Positions 9,266 through 16,978 of a DNA stretch of 48,856 bases are shown here, piece after piece. A program made the translations under genes and the position numbers. The number at the start of each line of letters is the position of its first letter. Positions within the stretch are counted from its first letter, which is position 1. The notes below the pieces were generated by a model, which was given only the letters and a program-made list of their open reading frames with translations, was not told where the DNA came from and did not search any database. Source of the DNA: UBA5026 sp949065595 (GTDB lineage: Bacteria; Bacillota_I; Bacilli_A; RF39; UBA660); contig CARSXK010000007.1 in the NCBI GenBank assembly GCA_949065595.1, positions 1 to 48,856 on the forward strand, in the 5' to 3' direction.

Positions 9266-9709
9266 TTATAATTTTTTCTGCAACATTTGTAATTCTGTCA
9301 ACATATAATCGACTTGTAAAAAAGAAAGACATTTTTTCTTACATACTATCAACGAATAAGAATATTTATAATATCTCATTAATAAAAAATTTCTTTTCCA
9401 CTGTTTTCTCTTTTTCAATAAATATAAATGTTGATGCCACATAATAAATTTTAAATAGTGCAAATTACTTTTAGAATACACTTGATAAAATTGCATCATC
9501 AGTATCAAATTTCTTTTGGTAAAACCAATTATAATCCCATACTGTTTCTGCAATTCCCATTCTAATACTTTAAGCATATGAATCGGAATGTTTTTACAAA
9601 GGTAACAGCCGATTTGATAGTAAAGGAATATCAAAATGCCATTATCAATAGGATGACTCAAAGCTTCTAAAATATACAAATTAATTTGTTTGATATCTTC
9701 TTTTTTCAT
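9266..9709 (-). CDS. DUF1016 N-terminal domain-like protein, truncated
   Basis: This 147-residue protein starts at 9709, after AAGGAG. The segment VLEWELQKQYGIIIGFTKRN, followed by a QFYQVYSK motif and WHQHLYLLKKRKQ, resembles the N-terminal domain of DUF1016/YhcG proteins. In those, helices with a GFSRRN-type motif and an RQFY motif precede a PD-(D/E)XK nuclease domain. The nuclease half is absent. It may be a remnant or a stand-alone accessory protein. Composition is very rich in Lys, Leu and Tyr. The family call is by motif reading only. Confidence 0.5.
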   Translation of the reverse strand: MKKEDIKQINLYILEALSHPIDNGILIFLYYQIGCYLCKNIPIHMLKVLEWELQKQYGIIIGFTKRNLILMMQFYQVYSKSNLHYLKFIMWHQHLYLLKKRKQWKRNFLLMRYYKYSYSLIVCKKKCLSFLQVDYMLTELQMLQKKL

Positions 9710-9956
9710 AGTCCACTCCTTTATATTAACAATATAAAGAATGTTAGACCAATTGTCAAAGTATAAAAATAAAAGATCAGAAGATAAAAAAAGACAAATT
9801 AATAATTTGCGGTAATACATTATTTGAATTTAGAATAGTAAGAAACTGCAAACTGAAAAAGAACGTTTTTTTAAATATTTTACTCAAAAAAATCATCATT
9901 TAATTGTTGAACAACTAAATTTATTTTATGAAAACACTTTTTTACAAAAACAGATG

Positions 9957-10091
9957 TTAAGAGACATACAAAATTGCGTTGGAATTTCCTTCTTCCTCCA
10001 AATGGTTTATCTGTATAGAGTTTAAATATGTGAACCCTAATACAAATATCACAAAACCAATTAATACCTTACTATGTAACATTTCTTTCAT
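9957..10091 (-). CDS. 44-aa single-pass membrane microprotein divergent from lexA
   Basis: A short frame begins at an ATG behind a strong GAGGAGG site and ends at TAA (9957-9959). It encodes a short basic head, one hydrophobic span at about residues 9-23 (VLIGFVIFVLGFTYL) and a small polar, acidic tail. It is transcribed away from lexA, and both LexA-type boxes lie between the two genes. In B. subtilis the gene divergent from lexA is yneA, an SOS-induced membrane-anchored division inhibitor, and S. aureus SosA occupies the same place. Homology cannot be shown for so short a protein. The role is inferred from topology and position. Confidence 0.6.
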   Translation of the reverse strand: MKEMLHSKVLIGFVIFVLGFTYLNSIQINHLEEEGNSNAILYVS

Positions 10092-10124
10092 TGTTTATCC
10101 TCCTCTGCTAATTTTAGTTTAACA

Positions 10125-10138
10125 CGAACATACATTCG
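10125..10138. promoter_or_regulatory. LexA-binding SOS box 1
   Basis: CGAACATACATTCG differs at one position from the Gram-positive SOS consensus CGAACRNRYGTTYG. It is the box nearer to the divergent microprotein gene. Confidence 0.8.
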
Positions 10139-10153
10139 TGTCAATACAAAATT

Positions 10154-10167
10154 CGAACAAATGTTTG
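10154..10167. promoter_or_regulatory. LexA-binding SOS box 2
   Basis: CGAACAAATGTTTG fits the consensus CGAACRNRYGTTYG at every position. It lies 56 bases upstream of the lexA start, as expected for autoregulation. Confidence 0.9.
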
Positions 10168-10223
10168 ACTTATTGTCAACAGTGTGTTAAAATAAAGAGG
10201 AAAATAAAAAAGGAGGTCGTAAT

Positions 10224-10841
10224 ATGATTACATTAACCAAGCGACAAAATGAAATTTTAAGCTATATCAAAAAATATATTGCAACCCATGGTTATCCCCC
10301 TACCATTCGTGAAATTGGATCAGCGGTAGATGTTTCCTCCCCTGCAACCATCCATGCCCATTTGGCCAATCTAGAGAAAAAAGGATTCATTCGAAAACAA
10401 GAAACCAAAAATCGTGCTTTAGAATTGTTAGTTGAAAATGAATTTGAACCTAAAAATGACTTAATTATAGAAGTACCTTTGCTAGGAAAAATAACAGCTG
10501 GTTCTCCGATCGAAGCCATTGAACATCCCGATGAAACATTTGCGATACCATCCTACTTGGTTCCTAAAAATAAAGATGTCTTTACTCTAAACGTAAGTGG
10601 TACTAGTATGATAAATGCGGGAATTTTGGATGGAGATATTGTCATTGTGGAACGAAAAAATACAGCACGCAATGGACAAATCGTTGTTGCTATGACAGAT
10701 GAAAATGAAGTGACATTGAAAACATTTTATAAAGAAGATGGCTACTTTAGATTACAACCAGAAAACGATTCCATGGAACCAATTATTTTAGACAATGTGA
10801 CTATTTTAGGAATTGCGATTGGACTTTATCGAAAACTATAA
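10224..10841 (+). CDS. lexA: SOS repressor LexA
   Basis: The 205-residue protein carries an N-terminal winged helix (residues 1-65, with GYPPTIREIGSAV) and a C-terminal S24 peptidase domain. The self-cleavage site is Ala92-Gly93 (KITAGSP), the catalytic serine is Ser128 (SGTSM) and the lysine is Lys166 (VTLKTF), so it should be functional. RecA filaments on single-stranded DNA trigger its autocleavage and derepress SOS genes. A strong AAGGAGG site precedes the ATG. Two SOS boxes lie upstream and are shared with a divergent membrane microprotein. It is monocistronic, ending at a bidirectional terminator. Confidence 0.98.
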   Translation: MITLTKRQNEILSYIKKYIATHGYPPTIREIGSAVDVSSPATIHAHLANLEKKGFIRKQETKNRALELLVENEFEPKNDLIIEVPLLGKITAGSPIEAIEHPDETFAIPSYLVPKNKDVFTLNVSGTSMINAGILDGDIVIVERKNTARNGQIVVAMTDENEVTLKTFYKEDGYFRLQPENDSMEPIILDNVTILGIAIGLYRKL

Positions 10842-10868
10842 AAGAGAATTCATTGGAATCCTCTTTTA
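10839..10868. terminator. Bidirectional terminator between lexA and the lipoprotein gene
   Basis: TAAAAGAG (10839-10846) pairs with CTCTTTTA (10861-10868). The two genes converge here, and T-runs follow in both directions. Confidence 0.75.
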
Positions 10869-11591
10869 TTTTTCGTATTTTTCTTTTAGTCCTTGATACC
10901 AATTGCTTACTTTTTCTTTTCCAGATTGATACACATGAGAAGCGCCTTCTTGAATCATCCCAGCAGTATTTTGGAATGCTTCCACCATATCATCTTTGGC
11001 TTCTACAAAATTTTGATAATTGTCACTTCCCATTGTGGATTCTAGCTTTTCTGATATTTTATGTGTTAAATTAGCAGCTTCTGTTTTTACATACTGAAGT
11101 ACAATTTGATACTTTTCTTTTAATGTATCTTTATACCCAGGTAATTTATTTTCAATCGCTTGATCCATGCGTGCTAAAACTGCACACACTTTTTCTTGTG
11201 CGCTTGCTGTCAAATCCTTGAAATAAAGATTTCCTATTGGTTGTTCATAATAGATAAAATCAACCAACATAATGAATTTTGTTGCAATGGTTTCTTTGGC
11301 TGATTCTATCTTTTCTGATGCAAGAAGTGTCGTAATTTCTTGTTCTAAAGAATCAATCTGTTGCATTGCTTGTTCCTCCTTTGTAATAACAGGAGTATTT
11401 TTTATTGATCCATCTTCTAATGATTCACTTACTGGTATAGTGGGTTCAACATCCAAACTAGAAGATTCTGGATTGGAGTCCGTTTCTTCTTTGATTCCCA
11501 CATCTACTTTTTGATTGTTTTCATTTTGAACAATCCTTTTTTCATTACAACCAGTTACCAATATTAAACTTACTAATACAATCCATTTCAT
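10866..11591 (-). CDS. Lipoprotein of unknown function
   Basis: The protein has 241 residues. The first 15 form a type II signal peptide ending in the lipobox LVTGC, so the mature protein should be lipid-anchored on the outer face of the membrane. A low-complexity acidic linker (about 20-65) follows, then a long, mostly helical region with coiled-coil character (EEQAMQQIDSLEQEITTLLA, KISEKLESTMGSDNYQNF). No enzyme motif is seen. Its ATG overlaps the stop of queH by four bases (ATGA), so the two are translationally coupled although nothing else links them. Confidence 0.75.
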   Translation of the reverse strand: MKWIVLVSLILVTGCNEKRIVQNENNQKVDVGIKEETDSNPESSSLDVEPTIPVSESLEDGSIKNTPVITKEEQAMQQIDSLEQEITTLLASEKIESAKETIATKFIMLVDFIYYEQPIGNLYFKDLTASAQEKVCAVLARMDQAIENKLPGYKDTLKEKYQIVLQYVKTEAANLTHKISEKLESTMGSDNYQNFVEAKDDMVEAFQNTAGMIQEGASHVYQSGKEKVSNWYQGLKEKYEK

Positions 11592-12196
11592 ATTTCACAC
11601 CTCTTTTTAGAAAACTCACAACCACAATAATCCTGTCTATATAAATGATATTGTTTGGATAATTCTATAGAACGTTTATACCCATTTCTTTTCTTAAAAT
11701 CTGCATATAAGTAAGAAATTCCATATTGTTTTTCTAATATTTCTCCAATTTGATTTAATTTCTGACTGTCTTTATAAGGACTAATGGATAATGTAGTTGT
11801 AAAATAATCAAAAGCCAATTCCTTGGCCTTTTTTGCCGTTTCATTCATACGTAAATAGTAACATTTATTACAACGAGCACCTCCTTCAGGTTCCTCTTCG
11901 AGTCCCCTACTCATTTCAGTAAACAGATTAGGGGTATAAGTTCCTTCCAAAAAGTGTACATCTGGATGAATCAATTCAATCAATCGCTTTTGTTCTTCTA
12001 CTCTATGTTGATATTCTATGCCATCAGTAATATTTGGATTATAATAAAAAACTGTAATTTCAAAATAATGTTTTAAATACTCTAATACATAACTGCTACA
12101 AGGTCCACAACAACTATGTAATAGCAATTTCGCTTTTCTTTCAATAGGTAAATGGTTCAAAATTTCATCTAATTTTAATTGATAATTGATTTTCAT
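11588..12196 (-). CDS. queH: Epoxyqueuosine reductase QueH
   Basis: The 202-residue protein matches the QueH (DUF208) family. LLLHSCCGPCSSYVLEYL (residues 25-42) carries the adjacent cysteines and the CxxC, GGARCNKCYYLRM the second cysteine pair, and DYCGCEFSKKRC the last. SPYKDS lies in the usual central place. QueH reduces epoxyqueuosine in tRNA to queuosine using an iron-sulfur cluster and replaces QueG in many Firmicutes. No other queuosine gene is in the window. The gene is coupled by a 4-base overlap to a lipoprotein gene. Confidence 0.95.
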   Translation of the reverse strand: MKINYQLKLDEILNHLPIERKAKLLLHSCCGPCSSYVLEYLKHYFEITVFYYNPNITDGIEYQHRVEEQKRLIELIHPDVHFLEGTYTPNLFTEMSRGLEEEPEGGARCNKCYYLRMNETAKKAKELAFDYFTTTLSISPYKDSQKLNQIGEILEKQYGISYLYADFKKRNGYKRSIELSKQYHLYRQDYCGCEFSKKRCEI

Positions 12197-12244
12197 ATTT
12201 CCACATCCCCTATCAGTTTAACATAAATCATAGAAAAAAGAAAC

Positions 12245-12922
12245 TTACGTTCGTCTCTTTTTTCTTTTTTCATTATAACTTTTTAGTATTGCTTTGACAT
12301 CTGGAAAAGCATTCATCAAGCGTTTTCCTAAAAAGGAACGATTGGATAAAACAGCTTTGACTTTTTTTGAAATTTCTTCTGTACTGTCTTTTCGAATATT
12401 AGTTGCAACTTTCTTAAAATTAAGAATAACTTTAAAGGAAACCAAATTATCAGTGATGAAAATTAAAAAGAAAAGAATAGCTGTTATTGTTAATATTTGA
12501 CTAGGTATCAAGGACAAACTATATGTAATAAGAGGATTGGCTATATACAAAATCAAGCATCCACCAATTCCAAAAAGAATCATATTTACCAAACAAATAC
12601 GACCATTGAGATTGAATTTACTACTGCTATAATCCCACCACCTTGCTTTGAATATTTTTTCCATAATATAGCTTGTTCCATATTCTAATACAGAACAAAT
12701 AACAATTGTCATTAGAAATAAAACAAGGGGGTTGCTTATATAAGAATGTAAAAAATAAATAATAAATAAAGAGCCATATCCATAGATAGGACAATAAGGG
12801 CCGATTAAAAAACCACGGTTTATCCATTTTTTTGTAATCAAAAAAATATTAATTACTTCTATAATCCAACCAATAAAAGAATAAATCATAAATAACAAAA
12901 ACCATGTTTTCAAATCATACAT
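12245..12922 (-). CDS. CmpB-type multi-pass membrane protein (putative ABC transporter permease)
   Basis: The 225-residue protein has the start YSFIGWIIEVINIFLITKKW and then RGFLIGPYCPIYGYGSL, the signature of the CmpB/PF06541 family. About five to six transmembrane segments fill residues 5-160. The C-terminal 60 residues are cytoplasmic and basic (NEKRKKRRT). The family is named as an ABC transporter permease, but members usually have no ATPase beside them, and none is here, so the transport role is doubtful. A GGAGCC site precedes the ATG. Confidence 0.85.
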   Translation of the reverse strand: MYDLKTWFLLFMIYSFIGWIIEVINIFLITKKWINRGFLIGPYCPIYGYGSLFIIYFLHSYISNPLVLFLMTIVICSVLEYGTSYIMEKIFKARWWDYSSSKFNLNGRICLVNMILFGIGGCLILYIANPLITYSLSLIPSQILTITAILFFLIFITDNLVSFKVILNFKKVATNIRKDSTEEISKKVKAVLSNRSFLGKRLMNAFPDVKAILKSYNEKRKKRRT

Positions 12923-12998
12923 ATTGTAGGCTCCATTTCAGATTTTAAAATTTCCCATTTAGTATATCATATTTTGTCAAAAAAAGAAACAATTTTAA

Positions 12999-13027
12999 TT
13001 GGCAATCATAAAATTATATGGTATAAT
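12999..13027 (+). promoter_or_regulatory. Promoter of the tRNA-Thr gene
   Basis: TTGGCA (12999-13004) and TATAAT (13022-13027) are spaced by 17 bases. The tRNA begins 17 bases after the -10 box. Confidence 0.75.
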
Positions 13028-13044
13028 AAGTTTGTTTTTAAATT

Positions 13045-13118
13045 GCCGCCTTAGTTAAGTGGTATAACAGAGCCATGGTAAGGCTCAGTTGTAAGTTCGA
13101 TTCTTACAGGTGGCACCA
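13045..13118 (+). tRNA. tRNA-Thr(GGT)
   Basis: It folds as a cloverleaf: acceptor GCCGCCT/AGGTGGC, D stem GTTA/TAAC, anticodon stem GAGCC/GGCTC with loop ATGGTAA giving anticodon GGT, T arm GTAAG/CTTAC with TTCGATT, and an encoded CCA. Its last seven bases are the start of a 16-bp direct repeat, so the 3' end looks like an integration target. Confidence 0.95.
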
Positions 13119-13127
13119 GATTGATAG
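13112..13127 (+). repeat. Direct repeat, left copy (tRNA 3' end, att-like)
   Basis: GGCACCAGATTGATAG covers the last seven bases of tRNA-Thr and nine bases beyond. An identical copy lies at 15002-15017. This is the pattern left by an element that integrates at a tRNA 3' end. Confidence 0.75.
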
Positions 13128-13128
13128 G

Positions 13129-13168
13129 AAACTCGAACTTTCTATATTTTTGTAGAAATTCGAGTTTT
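13129..13168 (+). terminator. Terminator behind tRNA-Thr (left module)
   Basis: AAACTCGAA pairs with TTCGAGTTT, with an inner TTTCTA/TAGAAA stem, and is followed by TTTT. A different hairpin stands at the same place after the second repeat copy. Confidence 0.8.
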
Positions 13169-13237
13169 AATATGCTTTAAATTATTGTATAATATATTTG
13201 TAGTAACCAAACTAAACTTATTTATCAGGAGGTTTTA

Positions 13238-14098
13238 ATGAACAAAGAAATAGTTCAATCAGAAATAAATGTAAATGATAACAAAATAAAAGTAATAAGA
13301 ATAGGATCTAAAGAATATATATCTTTAACCGATTTAGCAAGATATGCAAATCCAGAAGAGCCTAAAGTCCCTATACAAACTTGGATGAGAAATAAAGATG
13401 TAATAGCTTATTTAGGATTGTGGGAAAAATTAAATAACGAAAATTTCAAAGGTCACGAATTTACGACCTTTGAAAATTCTGCTGGTAGAAATAGTTTTTA
13501 TATGTCACCACAAAAGTGGGTCAAGGAAACAAACGCAATAGGAATTGTATCAAAATCTGGAAATAATGGTGGTACATATGCTTGCAGTGATATTGCTTTG
13601 GAATTTGCAAGTTGGTTATCTCCAGAATTTAAATTATATGTTATTCAAGAATTTGAAAGATTAAAGAAAAATGAAGCGTACCAGTATAAGCTTGATTGGT
13701 CTGCTAACAGAATGCTTGCAAAAACTAACTATCATATCCATACAGATTCTATTAAAGAAAATATTGTACCTAAATTAACTGAAAAACAAAAACAATATAT
13801 CTATGCAGAAGAAGCTGACGTGTTAAATGTAGCATTATTTGGTATGACTGCCAAAGAATGGAGAGAAGAAAATCCAAATTTAAAAGGCAATATTCGCGAC
13901 TATACTGATTTAAAACATTTACTAATTTTATGTAACCTAGAAAATACTAATGCTGAACTCATTAACGATAATATTCCACAAAAAGAAAGATTGGTAAAAT
14001 TAAATAATTCTGCAATTAGACAAATGAAAATTTTAGAAAATGATAAGAGTATAAAGGAACTTGAAACATTAAATAAAAATCTAATTGAAACGAAATAA
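13238..14098 (+). CDS. KilA-N domain protein
   Basis: This 286-residue protein starts with YISLTDLARYANPEEPKVPI followed by WMRNKDVIAYLGLWEKLNN, the KilA-N DNA-binding fold (about residues 25-125). WVKETNAIGIVSKSGNNGGTYAC and DIALEFASWLSPEFKLYVIQ complete that domain. A helical C-terminal half carries KQKQYIYAEEADVLNVALFG and GMTAKEWREENP, often seen in KilA-N proteins of phages and islands. It lies inside the tRNA-linked 1.9-kb insertion. An AGGAGG site precedes the ATG. Role: DNA binding, otherwise unknown. Confidence 0.9.
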   Translation: MNKEIVQSEINVNDNKIKVIRIGSKEYISLTDLARYANPEEPKVPIQTWMRNKDVIAYLGLWEKLNNENFKGHEFTTFENSAGRNSFYMSPQKWVKETNAIGIVSKSGNNGGTYACSDIALEFASWLSPEFKLYVIQEFERLKKNEAYQYKLDWSANRMLAKTNYHIHTDSIKENIVPKLTEKQKQYIYAEEADVLNVALFGMTAKEWREENPNLKGNIRDYTDLKHLLILCNLENTNAELINDNIPQKERLVKLNNSAIRQMKILENDKSIKELETLNKNLIETK

Positions 14099-14202
14099 AG
14101 TGTCAATTTAGTAAAACACACTTGTACATTGACATCATCAATGCACACACGGAACTTAAGTTTTTCGCCATTAAATCTTTTAGTAGTAGAAGTTGAGAAA
14201 AT

Positions 14203-14370
14203 ATGAAAAAAGTACTTGTTTTATATTCTAGTGGTAAAGATTCAACGTTAAGTGCCATGTTATTAATAAAGCAAGGATATCAAGTATTTTTAATATATTA
14301 TGATAATTCATTAGAAATTGGTAATCACAATGTTAAAAATGATGCTAAAAGATTAGAAAAAAATACATAA
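14203..14370 (+). pseudogene. PP-loop ATPase fragment (N-terminal 55 aa)
   Basis: A frame from ATG 14203 encodes VLVLYSSGKDSTLSAMLL, the SGGxDS-type pyrophosphate loop of the PP-loop (N-type ATP pyrophosphatase) family, and stops after 55 residues. Whole family members have 200 or more residues, so this is a truncated gene. The sequence after the stop carries no clear continuation. PP-loop enzymes often act in tRNA thiolation or sulfur chemistry, and the next gene is a desulfidase relative, so the two may have formed a pair. Confidence 0.65.
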
Positions 14371-14451
14371 GCGGTAAGGTAATATATTGATGCAGTAAAA
14401 AATCTAGAAGTAGAAAAAATATAACAGTATTGAGATAGGAGAAAACTATAT

Positions 14452-14976
14452 ATGACAGATAATAGGAGTGAATATTTTGTATTTGTTCCCTTTTGTTTAT
14501 TGGCACAAGCGTATCAAGCTCAAGGAATTGTAAAATATGAATGGAAAAGTTCGATAAAACCATTCGTAAATCTTCTTATTGACAATGATATTAATATAAT
14601 TCAAATGCCATGTGCTGAAAGTACCTTTCATAATAATCTAATAAGAGAAACAAAGGGACTAACAAAATATAATACAGTGGATTTTAACATACATTGTGAA
14701 CATATAGCAAAAGAAGTTTCTAATCAGATAAAACAACTTATAGAATCAAATTATAAAGTAATAGCAGTTTTAGGAATAGAACAATCACCATCGTGCTGTG
14801 TAAACTATATATATACTAATCATGGAAACGAAAACCGAAAAGGTATATTTATAGAAAAATTGTATGAAAAAATTAAAGAATATGATATACCTATTATAGG
14901 TATTAACAGAAAATATATTAATAAATCTCTAAAACAATTAGAAAAAATAATTAATGCAACAAAAATCAAAAACTGA
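14452..14976 (+). CDS. TudS-related putative desulfidase (CD3072-like)
   Basis: The 174-residue protein has the three cysteine regions of the TudS/DUF523-related group: FVPFCLLAQAYQAQG at the N-terminus, IIQMPCAESTF in the middle and GIEQSPSCCVNYIY in the third. In TudS the three cysteines hold a [4Fe-4S] cluster that takes up sulfur from thiolated pyrimidines. I infer a related desulfuration reaction here; the substrate is unknown. It is the last gene of the 1.9-kb tRNA-Thr insertion, behind a PP-loop remnant. Confidence 0.75.
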   Translation: MTDNRSEYFVFVPFCLLAQAYQAQGIVKYEWKSSIKPFVNLLIDNDINIIQMPCAESTFHNNLIRETKGLTKYNTVDFNIHCEHIAKEVSNQIKQLIESNYKVIAVLGIEQSPSCCVNYIYTNHGNENRKGIFIEKLYEKIKEYDIPIIGINRKYINKSLKQLEKIINATKIKN

Positions 14977-15001
14977 AAAGTTGTTGAACGTCCTTCCTTA
15001 G

Positions 15002-15017
15002 GGCACCAGATTGATAG
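15002..15017 (+). repeat. Direct repeat, right copy (att-like)
   Basis: GGCACCAGATTGATAG is identical to 13112-13127. Here it is not part of a tRNA; the bases before it are unrelated. The repeats enclose 1.87 kb with three genes. Confidence 0.75.
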
Positions 15018-15019
15018 AT

Positions 15020-15044
15020 ACTCCACTTTATTGTTGGAGTTTTA
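15020..15044 (+). terminator. Hairpin terminator after the right repeat copy
   Basis: ACTCCA pairs with TGGAGT, followed by TTTT. It is probably the original terminator of tRNA-Thr, displaced by the insertion. Confidence 0.65.
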
Positions 15045-15121
15045 ATATACTTAAAATTATGATAGAATATTTCTATAAATTAAATTGATTTTGTCAATAT
15101 ACATTTAAAGGAGGGACCAAA

Positions 15122-15913
15122 ATGTATGGGGCTATTATAGGAGATTTAGCAGGATCGATATATGAATTCGGCCAAATAAAAAAAGTATCCCCTATTTCTG
15201 TTAATAAAATAATTGAAGATAATAGTTTTTACAGTGATGATACTATTTTAACAATTGCTATACTTGATGCCATATTAAATCATGACCAAAATTATGAACT
15301 GTATCTTAAAAAATACATAAAAGCATATTTGAATTATAAACCAAATTATAAACCATATTTTAAAACACCCTTTTCTCCCAAATTAATAAAATGGTATGAA
15401 GGCAGCATTGAAGGTCAAAGTAAGGGAAATGGAGCAATGATGCGAGTTTCATCAATTGGTTATTTATTTAACACTAAATATGAAATTCTAAATCAATCCA
15501 TATTAGCGACTATACCATCTCATTATTCTTTAGAAGCGATAAACGCGTCTCAAATAGTATCATTAATTATTTACTATGGAAGATTAGGTATGTCAAAAAA
15601 AGAAATAATTAGTAAAATAAATAATCCCTTTGATTACCAACCGTTTCATCAATTTAATACAACATGTCGTGAGACTTTACCAAATTGTTTATACGCCTTA
15701 TTCTCATCGAATCATTTTGAAGAAGCTATCAGAACAATAATATCATATGGTGGCGATACAGATACTAATGCTTGCATCGTAGGTTCTATGGCTGAAGCTT
15801 TATACGGTATAGATGAAAATCTTATTTTACTGGCGAAGAAAAAAATTCCTAGTGAGTTTAATGATATTCTAGAAAAAGGATATCGTAAAATTCAGAAGCC
15901 TATTTTATATTAA
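15122..15913 (+). CDS. ADP-ribosylglycohydrolase family protein
   Basis: The 263-residue protein shows the DraG/ARH motifs: MYGAIIGDLAGSIYEF at the start, FYSDDTILTIAILDAIL (metal-binding aspartates), SKGNGAMMRVSSIGYLF, and GGDTDTNACIVGSMAEALYG (residues about 211-230) with the second metal site. The family removes ADP-ribose from proteins or small molecules with two magnesium ions. All catalytic acidic motifs are kept, so it should be active. AAGGAGG precedes the ATG. It follows the right att-like repeat, so it may be cargo of a second module. No ADP-ribosyltransferase is seen nearby. Confidence 0.93.
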   Translation: MYGAIIGDLAGSIYEFGQIKKVSPISVNKIIEDNSFYSDDTILTIAILDAILNHDQNYELYLKKYIKAYLNYKPNYKPYFKTPFSPKLIKWYEGSIEGQSKGNGAMMRVSSIGYLFNTKYEILNQSILATIPSHYSLEAINASQIVSLIIYYGRLGMSKKEIISKINNPFDYQPFHQFNTTCRETLPNCLYALFSSNHFEEAIRTIISYGGDTDTNACIVGSMAEALYGIDENLILLAKKKIPSEFNDILEKGYRKIQKPILY

Positions 15914-16180
15914 AAATCAGAAAGACTACATCACTATCAACCTACCAGATTGTCGCATGATATTGCTCTATACCATTGCTAATCATTTCATGTTTAATAA
16001 AGTTTCATTCTGATAAAACATTTTCAAATAATCTCTTAAAAAAAAAGATATTTAAATAGATACCAAAAATTTTATATAAAAAATACAATCTTTTTTGAAA
16101 ATTAATTAATCCAAATACGAAACGCATTGCATTGTAGTTCATATCTCAAATAAAATAATTTATCATAGGAGGAAACAATA

Positions 16181-16907
16181 ATGGCTTATATTCTATTTCA
16201 TATTCCACATGCATCTTTAAAGATTCCAAAACAATATTGGAGTATCTGTATAAAAAATAAAGATTATATCAAAAAAACAAATCAATTTTAAGTGACTTCT
16301 TAACAGATAAATTGGTTCCCTATCGATGTCACAAATTGGTATTTCCATACTCTAGAATTTTTTGTGATGTTGAAAAATTTAAAATAAGATTCAGAAGAAA
16401 CCATGTCCAAAAAAGGAATGGGTGCAATTTATACAAATGATTGTGATTATGTAATTGCTACTCCAACCAAAAAATATAAAAAGAAAGTATTACAATCCTA
16501 TTATGATACCCATCATAATAAATTAGATNNNNNNNNNNCAATATTTTAAAAAAATATAACAAATGTATGATAATTGATTTTCATAGTTTTTCGGATGAAA
16601 TGGTAAAAACATTATTTCATATTGATAATACTCCTGATATTTGTATTGGAACAGATGAATATTATACCAACCAGAAACTAATTCATTTTACAATAGAACA
16701 TTTTAAAAAATATGGTTTTACAGTTGAAATAAATAACCCCTATATAGGGACAATCATTCCAAATAAATATTTCAAAAAAAAGAAGACCGACTATCTTCTA
16801 TTATGCTAGAAATCAACAAAAGAATATACTTAAATGATAAAAATAGTTTTTATAAACTGAAAAAGTGCATCGATGAATACTATAATGAGCTTTTAAAAAA
16901 ACAATAA
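16181..16907 (+). pseudogene. N-formylglutamate amidohydrolase, decayed
   Basis: An ATG behind AGGAGG opens with YILFHIPHASLKIP, the start of N-formylglutamate amidohydrolase-like proteins. The frame stops after 36 codons. Further pieces follow in other frames: VPYRCHKLVFPYSRIFCDVE, KGMGAIYTNDCDYV, YDTHHNKLD, then MIIDFHSFSDEMV with PDICIGTDEYYTNQ (16567-16809), and a last segment to 16907. Ten N at 16529-16538 interrupt it too. Several frameshifts in separate places argue for true decay, but sequencing errors in this thinly assembled part cannot be excluded. Confidence 0.8.
16529..16538. other. Assembly gap (10 N)
   Basis: Ten undetermined bases lie inside the decayed amidohydrolase gene. 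Confidence 0.99.
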
Positions 16908-16978
16908 GCTAATGCCAATTCCAAATGGATTCTTATATCCATTTTTTCTACTAGCTTTGAATATTTTATAACAAACAA

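Noticed and set aside
9838..10024. An open plus-strand frame of about 60 codons overlapping the SOS microprotein gene
   Set aside because: It has no start codon and no ribosome site. The opposite strand has GAGGAGG, an ATG, a membrane span and SOS boxes, so that frame is preferred.
14099..14140. TGTCAAT/ATTGACA inverted repeat after the KilA-N gene as a terminator
   Set aside because: Arms are seven bases, 20 bases apart, and no T-run follows.
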